This document shows positions 8,125-18,103 of a stretch of DNA of 64,000 nt, piece after piece; position 1 is the first letter of the stretch, and each line of letters begins with the position of its first letter. Below the pieces are notes generated by a model, which made no database searches, had not been told where the DNA came from, and was given only the letters and a program-made list of their open reading frames with translations. A program made the position numbers and the translations under genes. Source of the DNA: Tenacibaculum sp. (GTDB taxonomy: Bacteria > Bacteroidota > Bacteroidia > Flavobacteriales > Flavobacteriaceae); the NCBI GenBank assembly GCA_022448525.1, contig JAKVCX010000007.1, positions 261,035 through 325,034 on the forward strand, written 5' to 3'.

Positions 8125-9390
8125 ATGGCAGCAGGATTCTTCAGAAAAGCGGCGTTAGAGAAGCTTTCAACTCCAGAAAAACTTGATCAGTTAATAAAAG
8201 TAACAAGCCCCAAAGGATGGATAGCCTTACTTACAATTATAGTGGCATTAGGAACTGGAATAGCTTGGTCTTTTTTCGGTAACGTTAAAACAAAATTGAA
8301 TGTTGTAGGTGTATTATTAGGTGGAGAGATTCACGAAGTAGTAGCTACTTCACAAGGTCAATTAATAAAGCTAAATGTTAGTATAGGTGATACCGTAAAT
8401 GAAGGTGATGTTATTGCTATAATCGATCAACCTGAATTGTTTCAAGAAATAGAGAAAGCCAAGGCTAATTTGAGTAATCGAATACTTGATTTTAAAAAGA
8501 TTGAATCATACGGAACTAAAGATTCTAAGACTCATAAGGAAATGTTTCATAAAGAGCATGTGATTATTGAATTACAAATTAAAGCTGAAGAAAACAACCT
8601 AAATTTTTTATTAGCTCAATTAGAAAAGGAAAAAGCTCTATTGAAAAAGGGATTAATTACAAACTCTCAAGTTGTTAATACACAACAAAAAATTGATGTT
8701 TCAAAAAGTACTCTTGAGACAATAAAATATAATTTAATAACAACAGAAAACATACAATTGACTAATGATTTCAAAAGAGAGGAAAGAGTTAACCTTGGTA
8801 AGCAACGTATAGCAGAAGCTGAAAGACGTTTAAAGCATTTACAAGAACGTTATGAAATACAAACAAATATCAGAAGTTCATATGGAGGAGAAGTAGTTGA
8901 ATTATTGTCTGATATAGGAGTAATGGTAAGACAGGGATCACCTTTATTTAAATTAAAGAATAAAAATGCTATTGCTTCTAATGATAAGTTAAGAGGTGTC
9001 TTGTATATCCCTGCCCAAGATGGTAAAAAGATAAAAGAAGAAATGGAGGCGCTTGTGGTACCTTCTACAGTTCAACCAGAAGAATTTGGTTTTATGAAAG
9101 GTAAAGTAGTTTACGTTTCGGATTTTCCTGTAACTCAAAAAGGTATGATGACAACTGTAAAGAATGATCAATTAGTTTCTAGTTTATTGTCTAGAGGAGC
9201 GTTATTTGAGGTGTATGTTGAATTTGAAGAGGATAAAGATGCATATAGTGGTTTTAAATGGACTTCCGCTCGAGGACCAGAAATTGCAATAAATGAAGGG
9301 ACTTCTTGTCAAGGGAAAATAACAGTAAAGACGGAACCGCCAATTACAACTGTAGTACCAGCCTTGAAGAAATTCTTTGATTTATATTAA
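8125..9390 (+). CDS. NHLP-type HlyD family membrane fusion protein
   Basis: This 421-residue periplasmic adaptor has a single N-terminal membrane anchor near residues 30-53 (GWIALLTIIVALGTGIAWSFF). A lipoyl/barrel-sandwich part follows (GGEIHEVVATSQGQLIKLNV, then VGDTVNEGDVIAIID-like sequence), then a coiled-coil hairpin at about residues 110-245 and a second half-lipoyl (IRSSYGGEVVELLSDIGVMV). It resembles the NHLM bacteriocin system secretion protein family. It links the inner membrane ABC transporters encoded next to the TolC-like channel encoded just before. The gene starts 12 bases after the tolC-like stop. Confidence 0.85.
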   Translation: MAAGFFRKAALEKLSTPEKLDQLIKVTSPKGWIALLTIIVALGTGIAWSFFGNVKTKLNVVGVLLGGEIHEVVATSQGQLIKLNVSIGDTVNEGDVIAIIDQPELFQEIEKAKANLSNRILDFKKIESYGTKDSKTHKEMFHKEHVIIELQIKAEENNLNFLLAQLEKEKALLKKGLITNSQVVNTQQKIDVSKSTLETIKYNLITTENIQLTNDFKREERVNLGKQRIAEAERRLKHLQERYEIQTNIRSSYGGEVVELLSDIGVMVRQGSPLFKLKNKNAIASNDKLRGVLYIPAQDGKKIKEEMEALVVPSTVQPEEFGFMKGKVVYVSDFPVTQKGMMTTVKNDQLVSSLLSRGALFEVYVEFEEDKDAYSGFKWTSARGPEIAINEGTSCQGKITVKTEPPITTVVPALKKFFDLY

Positions 9391-9408
9391 TCTTTAAGCA
9401 TCAGAGTC

Positions 9409-11607
9409 ATGAGTAAAAAAGATCAACCATTCGTTATTTCAAAACAGGCTCGACCTGTTAAAACCCCCACCGTTCTTCAAATGGAGGCGGTTGAATGTGG
9501 AGCCGCAGCACTTAGTATTATTTTGGGACATTTTGGAAAATTCGTTCCATTGGAAAAATTAAGAATTTCTTGCGGAGTATCTCGGGATGGGCTTAAAGCA
9601 ACAAACATTTTAAAGGCAGCAAGAGAGTATGGATTGGAAGCTAAAGGGTATGCTAAATCCATAAAAAAGTTAATGGAATTGGAAATGCCAGCTATAATAT
9701 TTTGGAATTTCAATCACTTTTTAGTAATCGAGGGTTTCAAAAAAAATAGAGTTTACCTTAATGATCCAGCTCAAGGGCGTTACTATGTAAGCTATGAAGA
9801 GTTCGATGAAGCTTTTACTGGGGTCGTACTAATATTCAAGCCAACAGAAGAGTTCGAAAAAGGTAACGAAAAAAAAGGATTGCTTAAATCATTAGCTTCA
9901 AGACTTTCAAATTCTAAACAAAGTGTAACATATATAGTATTAGCTAGTTTGTTTTTGGTAATTCCAGGATTGGTAATTCCTTCTTTTACAAGAATATTTA
10001 TTGATAAATATTTAGTAAATGGGCTTTCAGAATTTGTTATGCCTCTTTTATTAGTAATGTCAGGAATATTAATTATCAATTCTTTTTTGATTTACCTTCA
10101 ACAATACTATTTATTACGACTAGAAACAAAATTAGCACTGTCATCTTCTAGTAAATTTTTATGGCATGTATTCCATTTACCAATAGCATTCTTTACTCAA
10201 CGTTACAGTGGAGAAATTGGGCATCGTGTAGCTTTAAATGATAAAGTAGCGAAACTATTAAGTGGAGATTTAGCAAATGCGGTATTAAATGTAATTGTGG
10301 TAGCTTTTTATGCACTACTAATGTTGTCATATGATATCATACTCACTTCTATTGGAGTTGGTATGGCGGCTTTAAATATCATTGCTCTCCGCTATGTTTC
10401 TACTGCAAGAAAGGACGCAAATAGACGTTTTATGAATGAAAACGGTAAGCTTCTAGGTACCACTACTTCGGGGATTAGTATGATTGAAACACTTAAAGCC
10501 TCAGGAAGGGAAAATGATTTTTTTACAAACTGGTCTGGGTATTTAGCTAAAGTAATGAATTCTCAACAAGAATTAGGGTGGTTAACTGCAAGGTTAAATG
10601 TAATACCTCCACTTTTAATGTCTTTAACAACAACTTTGGTCATAGGAATAGGTGCCTTAAGAGTAATGGATGGACAAATGACATTAGGAATGTTAGTGGC
10701 TTTTCTTTATTTGATGCATAATTTTATTAGACCAGTTAATGAGTTGGTAAATGTTGGTCGTTTACTTCAAGAAACAGAAGGAGATATGGGGCGAATTGAT
10801 GATGTTCTGAATTATGAAGTGTCTAGTGAATTCGAAGATAAAGATGAAGACCAAGCAGAATCTTTTTCCGAGGAGAATTATAAAAAGCTTTCGGGGCATT
10901 TTGAAATGAAGAATATAACCTTTGGTTATAATACAACCATGCCAGCTTTGATAGAAAATTTTAGTTTGAAATTAAAGCCAGGAAGTAGAGTAGCCCTTGT
11001 TGGAGGGTCTGGTAGTGGTAAATCTACAGTAGCTCGTTTAGCCGCAGGACTCTACGAGCCATGGAAAGGTGAAATTAAATTTGATGGTAAACTAAGAAAG
11101 GATATACCGAGAAATGTTATAACTGAGTCAGTAGCTGTTATTGATCAAGAAGTTTTGATGTTCCAAGGAACAATTCAAGATAATATTGCGTTTTGGGATT
11201 CAAAGATTCCTGAAAAAAACATTATTAAATCTGCAAAAGATGCCGCTATTCACGATGTGGTATCGGCTAGAGCAAAGACCTATGAAAGTGAAGTACTAGA
11301 AAGGGGAATCAACTTTAGTGGAGGACAACGCCAGCGATTAGAAATTGCAAGAGCAATCGCTTTAAATCCCTCAATATTGATTATGGATGAAGCGACTAGT
11401 GCTTTGGATTCAAAATCAGAGAAAACAGTAATGGATAATATTAAACGTAGAGGTTGTACATGTTTAATAGTTGCCCATAGATTAAGCACAATTATAGATT
11501 GTGATGAAATTATAGTGATGGAATTTGGACAAATTGTTGAACGCGGAACTCATCAAGAGTTAATGGAGAAAAACGGTGCATATTCTAATTTAATAACTTC
11601 AAAATAA
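9409..11607 (+). CDS. NHLP family peptidase/permease/ATP-binding exporter (C39 peptidase)
   Basis: This 732-residue ABC exporter has three parts in order. The C39 cysteine peptidase covers residues 15-150 with Cys30 (MEAVECGAAAL), His103 (NFNHFLVIEG) and Asp119 (LNDPA). The membrane domain covers about 165-460. The ATPase has Walker A GGSGSGKST, signature FSGGQRQRLEIARAI, Walker B ILIMDEATSALDS and H-loop VAHRLST. The C39 domain cuts precursors after a double glycine while the transporter exports the core. The three NHLP precursors downstream all carry VAGG, which fits as the cut site. The catalytic triad and nucleotide-binding motifs are intact. This corresponds to the ABC1 half of the NHLM microcin system; its partner is the next gene, 7 bases on. 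Confidence 0.92.
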   Translation: MSKKDQPFVISKQARPVKTPTVLQMEAVECGAAALSIILGHFGKFVPLEKLRISCGVSRDGLKATNILKAAREYGLEAKGYAKSIKKLMELEMPAIIFWNFNHFLVIEGFKKNRVYLNDPAQGRYYVSYEEFDEAFTGVVLIFKPTEEFEKGNEKKGLLKSLASRLSNSKQSVTYIVLASLFLVIPGLVIPSFTRIFIDKYLVNGLSEFVMPLLLVMSGILIINSFLIYLQQYYLLRLETKLALSSSSKFLWHVFHLPIAFFTQRYSGEIGHRVALNDKVAKLLSGDLANAVLNVIVVAFYALLMLSYDIILTSIGVGMAALNIIALRYVSTARKDANRRFMNENGKLLGTTTSGISMIETLKASGRENDFFTNWSGYLAKVMNSQQELGWLTARLNVIPPLLMSLTTTLVIGIGALRVMDGQMTLGMLVAFLYLMHNFIRPVNELVNVGRLLQETEGDMGRIDDVLNYEVSSEFEDKDEDQAESFSEENYKKLSGHFEMKNITFGYNTTMPALIENFSLKLKPGSRVALVGGSGSGKSTVARLAAGLYEPWKGEIKFDGKLRKDIPRNVITESVAVIDQEVLMFQGTIQDNIAFWDSKIPEKNIIKSAKDAAIHDVVSARAKTYESEVLERGINFSGGQRQRLEIARAIALNPSILIMDEATSALDSKSEKTVMDNIKRRGCTCLIVAHRLSTIIDCDEIIVMEFGQIVERGTHQELMEKNGAYSNLITSK

Positions 11608-11614
11608 AGTCAAG

Positions 11615-14524
11615 ATGTTTGAAAGTGAAAAAATAAAATTAGGTATAGATAAATCATTAATCCTTAGTGAGCATGACCGCTTTTGGATGATAACTTCTGG
11701 AGAAGTTGATGTTTTTTATGTACAGTTAGATAAGGATGGAACATATTTAAGTTCAACAAGACACTTATATACTGCTAAAGCAGGTGAGTTATTATTCAGT
11801 TTATTGACAAATGAAGAAATTGAAAAGGATATAAAATTGCTAGTTGTAAGTAAAGGTGCATCATTAATAGCATTGAATAAGAACAAACTCTTAGAAATAG
11901 ACAGTCTATATTTAAAAAGTATGATTGAGAAATGGGTACTAAAAATATCAAATCGACTGCATAATAATATAGCTCCCAGAGTTTATAAAGGATTAAGTCC
12001 TTTAGAGACCACTTTTTTAAAAAAGGAAGAAATAGCATATCCGTTAAAAGGATTAGTTTGGTGTACTATAAAAAAAGGAGAGATTACAAAATATGCGAGT
12101 AAGAGTATACAACATGCTAAGGAAAAATTTAATTATCCAGTAGCAGTTTCTGACAGTTTATGGATTACAGCAACTAGCGAAAATGTAGAAGTTGAATTGA
12201 TTAATACTAAAGAGGTATTAAAAGATGGTATTTATTTCATGCTATCTTTAAATAATCTTCAAAGTTATTTGTATAACAGGTTAATTAAAAACTTTGAATT
12301 AGAGCTTAAGGAAGATCATTTACGCATTGCTGATAAAGTAAGAAATGAAGATTCAAATCTCAGAAAAACCTTACATAAACTGCGAGGAATTGTTACAGGA
12401 AACTCAGTTAAAAATGAGTTTATATCTACAAATGAAACGAAAAAAAATAATAATTTATTTGCTACATGTAGCTTAATAGGTAAAACAATTGGTTTTAAAT
12501 TTATAGAGCCAAAATATATGGAGTCCTATCAAAACAGTACAACAAACCAACTGTATGCTATAGCACAAACTTCAAAAGTAAGGGTTAGAAAAATTATTCT
12601 TAGAGGAGCATGGTGGAAGGATGAAAACGGCCATTTATTAGCTTTTTATAAAGATTCTAAACAGCCTGTTGCTCTTATTCAAAATACACCAAATTCTTAT
12701 CTTTTAAAAGATGTTGTAACTGGAGAGGAGATGAAAGTAAATTATGAAATTGCAGAAAGATTAGAGCCTATAAGTTATATGTTTTTCTTTGCATTTAACG
12801 GTGCAATGAGTTCTGTTCGTCAAATTTTAAGTTTTGCTTCGAAAGGTATAAAAAGTGATTTCAGATTTTTGATTTTAGCTGCTCTTTCTGGAAGTATATT
12901 AGGACTTTTGGTGCCTATATTATCAGGTATTATGTTTGATGATGTGATTCCAACCTCAGATAAAACATTACATTTTGAGATCTTTACTATTATGATAGTA
13001 ATTGGGGTTATATCAGCAGGATTGCATTTAATTCAAGGTGCGTTACAACTTAGAGTTGAAACTAAGTCAAGTATCAATTTGCAAGCTGGTGTAATGGATC
13101 ATTTGTTGAGACTTCCTATTAGTTTCTACAAAAAATATTCATCGGGTGATTTAACAAATAGAGCTTTAAGTATAAATAGAATAAGACATATTTTATCTAG
13201 TACAGTAATGACAACAGTATTAAGTGGAGCTTTCTCATTTGTAAACTTAATTTTACTTTTTTATTACGATTCAAGCTTAGCTTGGATTGGCGTTGGTTTA
13301 GCTCTAATGGCAGTGCTTTTTTTAGTAGTTATTGGAAGTTTTAAGCTGAAGTACGACAGGCAAGTATCTGATATTCAAGGTGATTTGCAGGGTTTTCTTT
13401 TTGAGTTTTTATCAGGGATTACAAAAATTAGAATCACAGGCGCAGAAAAACGAATATTCACACTTTGGGCAAATAAGTTTTCGAAACTTAAAGAACTAGG
13501 ATATAACTCAGGAAATTATCAAAATTTTGTTGAAATTTTTGAACGTTCTTACCCATTGTTAACTAGTATTTTCTTCTTTGGGTTTATCTATTACACCGTA
13601 AATAATAGCACAGTTACCTCTATGATTTCTGTTGGTGCATTTATGGCGTTTATAAGTGCATTCGACCAATTTTTAAGAGATTGTTTAAATATGAGTACTG
13701 CATTAATAAACTCTCTTAATGTAGTTACTTTATATGAACGTGTTAAGCCTATTCTTGAAGAAATGCCAGAGTCAGATCCTGAAAGCCTTGACCCAGGAGA
13801 ATTAGTTGGAAATATTGAATTGAATTCAATTTCATTTAGATATAATGAAGAACAACCATTAATATTAGATGATATTTCATTTAAAATTAACCATGGAGAG
13901 ATGGTTGCGTTTGTTGGAACTTCAGGGTCAGGTAAATCTACTATCATGCGCTTGTTGTTAGGGTTTGAGGAACCAGGAATAGGTTCAATTTATTATGATG
14001 GAAATGCATTTAATTCAATGAATAAAGATTTGGTGCGTAAGCAAATAGGTGTTGTTTTACAAAATGGAGCTTTAATGACTGGAAGTATTTTTGATAACAT
14101 TGTAGGAAATTCAGAACTTACATTGGAGGATGCATGGGAAGCTGCACGTATGGCAGGAATGGAAAAAGATATTAAACAGATGCCAATGGGAATGCATACT
14201 GTTATTAGTGAAGGAGCTGGAACTTTTTCTGGTGGGCAAAGACAACGATTAATGATTGCTAGAGCTATTGTTCATAAACCAAGACTTTTATTTATGGATG
14301 AAGCTACAAGTGCGTTGGATAATAAAACTCAAAATATAGTATCTGAAAGTTTAGATAAGTTACAAGCAACCCGTATTGTAATTGCGCATAGGTTAAGTAC
14401 CGTTATAAATGCTGATCGTATTTATGTTTTAGATAAAGGGAAAATCGTCGAATCCGGTTCCTACAGTGAATTGATGAAACAAAATGGAGTGTTTTCAAAA
14501 TTAGCGAAACGACAAATCGCTTAA
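11615..14524 (+). CDS. NHLP bacteriocin system ABC transporter 2 with cNMP-like N-terminus
   Basis: This 969-residue protein belongs to the second ABC family of NHLP clusters, which lacks a peptidase. Residues 10-90 look like a cNMP/cupin-type beta-roll (DRFWMITSGEVDVFYV, then HLYTAKAGELLFSLL). A long linker of unknown fold follows to about 390, then a six-helix ABC membrane domain (about 410-690) and an ATPase with Walker A GTSGSGKST, signature FSGGQRQRLMIARAI and Walker B LLFMDEATSALDN. It probably pairs with the C39-containing ABC protein. The N-terminal roll next to a stand-alone cNMP-binding protein and two adenylate cyclases makes ligand control of export worth testing. Its stop overlaps the next start by one base. 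Confidence 0.9.
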   Translation: MFESEKIKLGIDKSLILSEHDRFWMITSGEVDVFYVQLDKDGTYLSSTRHLYTAKAGELLFSLLTNEEIEKDIKLLVVSKGASLIALNKNKLLEIDSLYLKSMIEKWVLKISNRLHNNIAPRVYKGLSPLETTFLKKEEIAYPLKGLVWCTIKKGEITKYASKSIQHAKEKFNYPVAVSDSLWITATSENVEVELINTKEVLKDGIYFMLSLNNLQSYLYNRLIKNFELELKEDHLRIADKVRNEDSNLRKTLHKLRGIVTGNSVKNEFISTNETKKNNNLFATCSLIGKTIGFKFIEPKYMESYQNSTTNQLYAIAQTSKVRVRKIILRGAWWKDENGHLLAFYKDSKQPVALIQNTPNSYLLKDVVTGEEMKVNYEIAERLEPISYMFFFAFNGAMSSVRQILSFASKGIKSDFRFLILAALSGSILGLLVPILSGIMFDDVIPTSDKTLHFEIFTIMIVIGVISAGLHLIQGALQLRVETKSSINLQAGVMDHLLRLPISFYKKYSSGDLTNRALSINRIRHILSSTVMTTVLSGAFSFVNLILLFYYDSSLAWIGVGLALMAVLFLVVIGSFKLKYDRQVSDIQGDLQGFLFEFLSGITKIRITGAEKRIFTLWANKFSKLKELGYNSGNYQNFVEIFERSYPLLTSIFFFGFIYYTVNNSTVTSMISVGAFMAFISAFDQFLRDCLNMSTALINSLNVVTLYERVKPILEEMPESDPESLDPGELVGNIELNSISFRYNEEQPLILDDISFKINHGEMVAFVGTSGSGKSTIMRLLLGFEEPGIGSIYYDGNAFNSMNKDLVRKQIGVVLQNGALMTGSIFDNIVGNSELTLEDAWEAARMAGMEKDIKQMPMGMHTVISEGAGTFSGGQRQRLMIARAIVHKPRLLFMDEATSALDNKTQNIVSESLDKLQATRIVIAHRLSTVINADRIYVLDKGKIVESGSYSELMKQNGVFSKLAKRQIA

Positions 14525-15660
14525 TGGAAAGAATAAAGAAATATCAGTATATCAAAAACTTCGTTCAAGATGATGAGGTAATCGAGGAATTACTGAATTA
14601 TACCGAGAGTAAATTCAAGTGTAATTCTAATGTGTCTGATTTTATTAAGGACGAACCTTATATCGAAGCTTGGGATTTTTATAAAAAAGAATCACTGAGT
14701 AACGGAGTTTTTGAAACACTTAAAAAATATATTGTTCAGTTTAATTTTCCAATTGAAGAGAATATTTCAAAAACTGAAAGTTACAGAAATACGACTTTAA
14801 AAGGAAAAAAAGAATTTCCTACTCAAGGATTAAAACTTAACAATAAAGAGGGGATAGAATTGGATATTTATGAAAGTGGATTTGTAGGTAAAGTTCCTGT
14901 TTTGACTGTTCCTGATTCAGATGATTTTGTATCAATTATTTCCGCTTTATGCTATAAAAATGAACCCACAAATGTATCCAAATCAATGGGAGCGATATTT
15001 ATTAGCGGAATTAATAATTGGCATAGAATAGAAAAGCAAAAACAGTATTGGCAAAATAAAGAGCCTTTTGAAAGTTGGGGGAATGTTTTTAAAAATAAAA
15101 TAGTTCCTAATCCAGAATTATATAAGGATAAGCTTATCGTGTTAAGTACAAAATCTTACAGTAATGTAAGTGCTAATACAATAGGTGTTTCTAAAGAGTT
15201 TTGGAAAGAAACTTCTGTTGCTATAAGAAAAGCTCATGAGTGTGCTCATGTATTTACTCAGAAGTATTATGGATCTATTTCAAAGAATATATACGACGAA
15301 TTAGTTGCAGATTACACAGGTATTGTAAGTTCCCGAAAGAAGTTTGATAAAGATTGGATGCTACATTTCTTTGGTTTGGAGAATTATCCTAGTTACCGCG
15401 AAGGGGGACGGTTTCAAAACTATTTGGATGAAAATTTATCTGAAAATGCAATTTCACTTTTGAGAGATTTTACCGTAAAAGCCATTGACAATATTGCCGA
15501 GTTCGATAAAACTCTGGGTAGCATTCAATCGTCAAACGATTTTTTAAACAGAATTAAAAGTTTATGTGAAACAGATTTCCTTTCTATGGCGATGGAAAAT
15601 GGAAAAGAGAACTTGTTAAGGAGTTATCATAAACATACAGAAGAAGAATTGATAGAATGA
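14524..15660 (+). CDS. HExxH metallopeptidase-like protein of the NHLP locus
   Basis: This 378-residue protein has no family I can name. It contains a zinc-peptidase motif His238-Glu239-Cys-Ala-His242 (RKAHECAHVFTQKYYG) followed by Glu259 and Asp263 in DELVADYTGI. This HExxH plus E-LVAD pattern is typical of gluzincin-type peptidases, which use the second Glu as third zinc ligand. It has no signal peptide or membrane segment, so it is probably cytoplasmic. The gene is embedded between the second ABC transporter (one-base overlap) and the GAF cyclase (ATGA overlap), so it is made together with the exporter. Possible jobs are peptide trimming, leader removal or immunity by degrading peptide; the sequence does not choose among them. 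Confidence 0.75.
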   Translation: MERIKKYQYIKNFVQDDEVIEELLNYTESKFKCNSNVSDFIKDEPYIEAWDFYKKESLSNGVFETLKKYIVQFNFPIEENISKTESYRNTTLKGKKEFPTQGLKLNNKEGIELDIYESGFVGKVPVLTVPDSDDFVSIISALCYKNEPTNVSKSMGAIFISGINNWHRIEKQKQYWQNKEPFESWGNVFKNKIVPNPELYKDKLIVLSTKSYSNVSANTIGVSKEFWKETSVAIRKAHECAHVFTQKYYGSISKNIYDELVADYTGIVSSRKKFDKDWMLHFFGLENYPSYREGGRFQNYLDENLSENAISLLRDFTVKAIDNIAEFDKTLGSIQSSNDFLNRIKSLCETDFLSMAMENGKENLLRSYHKHTEEELIE

Positions 15661-17804
15661 AGAAACATGAAAAAACATTATTAGAGGTAAGTTCAATTTT
15701 AGATAAAATCTCAACCATACTTGATGTAGAAAGAAGCACTTTGTTTTTGTTAAACGAACAAAAAGAAACACTTGATAGTATGGTAGCACAAGGAGTAGAG
15801 AATATTGTGATTTCTGTTCCTAAGAATACAGGTCTTGTATGGGATTCCTTTAATAAAGCAGATGTAGTTATTGAAAATAATGTACAAACTAATTCACATT
15901 TCAATAATAGTTTTGATAATCAATTACAGTTTGTAACCAAATCGGTATTATGTGTTCCTGTTTTTGATGATAAGGAACAAGTTATTGGTGTTTTACAATG
16001 TTTGAACAAGAGGAATGGGACTTTTTCAAATAAAGATGTTAGAATCCTGAACAGTTTTGCGGCGGCTATAAACTTGATTGTTAAAAACAGCGAATTGTAC
16101 TATGCTAGTGAGCATTTGAAAAATAATTTTTCATCACTGTTAGAAGTTTTTAAAGTAGTTTCTTCTGAATTAAATTTGAATAAATTAATTCCGCTTATTA
16201 TGAATAAAGCGGCAGAAATTACCAATGCCGATAGAAGTTCTTTGTTTTTGGTGGATGAGGAAACAAATGAGCTTTGGACAATTTTCGCAAAAGGACTTGA
16301 AAATAATGTTGTTCGAACTAAAAAGGGAATTGTAGCAAATGTTGCTAGGAATAAAAAACCACTTATAGTTAACGATCCATATAGTCATCCCGATTTCAAT
16401 CCTTTAGTTGATAAGAAAACCGGATATACTACAAGATCTATTTTAAGTGTTCCTGTTTTTAATTCTGAAAATGAAGTCTTAGGAGTTGTTCAATCTATCA
16501 ATAAACATAAGGGAGAGTTTAATCAGGAAGATTTAGATATTTTAACCGGTTTTGCTAGTCAAATTAAGATTGCAATTGAAAATGCAAAGCTTTTTGATCA
16601 AATCCAGGGAATGAAGAACTATCTGAATATTTTGGTGCAAAATCTGGATAGCGGAATTATTACGATCGATAATTCTTTGAAAGTAAAAACTGCAAACGAT
16701 CAATTCTATAATATTTTTGGATTGAATGATGGTTCTGAATTTATCGAGAATAATATCAATGATATTCATTTCTTGGGAACTAAATTTGAAGAGTTATGTT
16801 TAGAAACATTACAATCTGGAAAGAAACTATATCATGAGAATGTAGAACTTAAACTTTCAGAAGAGAAGTTATTGACACTAAACATCAGTGTGCTTCCGAT
16901 GAAAGATGTGAAAGATAATAATGTGGGTGTCATTATTGTTTTCAATGATATTTCTAAGGAGAAAAGAATTCAATCAAACTTAAGTAGATATATTCCTCAG
17001 CATTTAGTAAATGAGGTAATGAATAGAGATAATTTGTCTTTATTAAAAGGAAAATATTCAAAATGTAGTATACTGTTTTCAGATATAAGAAACTTCACCA
17101 CATTAACCGAAAAATTTGGGGCGATAGAAATAGTAAAATTATTGAACAACTATTTCGAAGCCATGATTTCTTTAGTGTACAAATATGATGGAATTTTAGA
17201 TAAGTTTATAGGAGACGCAATCATGTCGGTTTTTGGTATTCCTTATGCAAACATTTCGGATAGTAAGAATGCCGTTTATTGTGCTCTTGAAATGTTAGAA
17301 AGTTTGAGAGGTTTAAATGAAAGAAACGAACTTTCACCAAATATCAATATCGGATTAGGAATAAGTACAGGAAATGTTGTTTCTGGAAATATTGGTTCAG
17401 AAAAAAGATTTGAATATACGGTTATCGGTGATTCCGTGAATTTAGCTGCACGTTTAGAAAGTGCCACAAAAATTTATGATATTGATTTATTGATTTGCGA
17501 AGAAACATATAATGAAATCAAAGATGAATTCTATTGCCGTCAAATCGATACTATTTTCGTGAAGGGAAAGCAATTTCCAGTAAATATTTTCACAGTAACA
17601 AAAAGTAGAAAAGAGGATTTGACATTTGAAGAACAAGAATTTTATAAGTTTTTCTCAAGTGGATTATCATTATACAAACAAGAAAAGTATAAAGAGGCGA
17701 AGAAAAGTTTCGTGGCTGCAAAAGACTTAAATAATGCAGATGGTCCTACGACTTTTTTTATTGAAAAATGTGAGCAATCATTACTAATACAACTTCCAAA
17801 TTAA
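15657..17804 (+). CDS. GAF-GAF-PAS class III adenylate cyclase
   Basis: This 715-residue soluble signalling enzyme has two GAF domains (about 8-155 and 165-310), a PAS-like domain (about 320-440), a class III cyclase domain (about 460-645) and a short TPR-like tail (LSLYKQEKYKEAKKSFVAA). Metal-binding Asp476 (LFSDIRNFT) and Asp520 (IGDAIMSVFG) are present. Lys516 (LDKFIGD) and Thr588 (EYTVIGDSVN) match the purine-selecting pair of CyaC-type (class IIIb) adenylyl cyclases, which are often bicarbonate-responsive, so the product is probably cAMP. The GAF domains could bind small ligands. The start overlaps the upstream stop (ATGA), so it belongs to the export operon. I infer that it feeds the cNMP-binding-fold proteins encoded in the same operon. 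Confidence 0.88.
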   Translation: MKKHEKTLLEVSSILDKISTILDVERSTLFLLNEQKETLDSMVAQGVENIVISVPKNTGLVWDSFNKADVVIENNVQTNSHFNNSFDNQLQFVTKSVLCVPVFDDKEQVIGVLQCLNKRNGTFSNKDVRILNSFAAAINLIVKNSELYYASEHLKNNFSSLLEVFKVVSSELNLNKLIPLIMNKAAEITNADRSSLFLVDEETNELWTIFAKGLENNVVRTKKGIVANVARNKKPLIVNDPYSHPDFNPLVDKKTGYTTRSILSVPVFNSENEVLGVVQSINKHKGEFNQEDLDILTGFASQIKIAIENAKLFDQIQGMKNYLNILVQNLDSGIITIDNSLKVKTANDQFYNIFGLNDGSEFIENNINDIHFLGTKFEELCLETLQSGKKLYHENVELKLSEEKLLTLNISVLPMKDVKDNNVGVIIVFNDISKEKRIQSNLSRYIPQHLVNEVMNRDNLSLLKGKYSKCSILFSDIRNFTTLTEKFGAIEIVKLLNNYFEAMISLVYKYDGILDKFIGDAIMSVFGIPYANISDSKNAVYCALEMLESLRGLNERNELSPNINIGLGISTGNVVSGNIGSEKRFEYTVIGDSVNLAARLESATKIYDIDLLICEETYNEIKDEFYCRQIDTIFVKGKQFPVNIFTVTKSRKEDLTFEEQEFYKFFSSGLSLYKQEKYKEAKKSFVAAKDLNNADGPTTFFIEKCEQSLLIQLPN

Positions 17805-17898
17805 GGCATTTCTGTCAGAGCTAATGTCGTTTTTATCGTAATTATTTAGTTGAACTTTAAAGTGTATTAAGGGAGGGAAACTATAAATTAATTATAAA

Positions 17899-18092
17899 AT
17901 GACGAGTAAAAAAATCTAAGAAAACCGTATTCAATAACTCATTTTGAAGATAAAAGTATCTCATCAAAAAGAGAACAAAATGAATTAGTTGGTAGGACAA
18001 TATAGAGTCCTACTTTAGATATTTATGCAGGAATTTTAGTAAATGAAGTTGTAAGAAAAGTTGACGACCTTTTTGATTGGATAACAGAATAA
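17899..18092 (+). pseudogene. decayed small ORF before NHLP precursor 1
   Basis: After an ATG at 17899 (MTSKK) the frame is lost in a run of seven A. If one more A is allowed, the reading continues as LRKPYSITHFEDKSISSKR..., meets one TAG at 18014-18016, and goes on as SPTLDIYAGILVNEVV...LFDWITE to a TAA at 18090-18092. The amphipathic, protein-like composition on both sides of the two lesions suggests a gene of about 63 codons disabled by one frameshift and one nonsense change. I recognise no family; the absence of a VAGG motif argues against an NHLP precursor. Confidence 0.35.
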
Positions 18093-18103
18093 ATATTAAA
18101 AAT

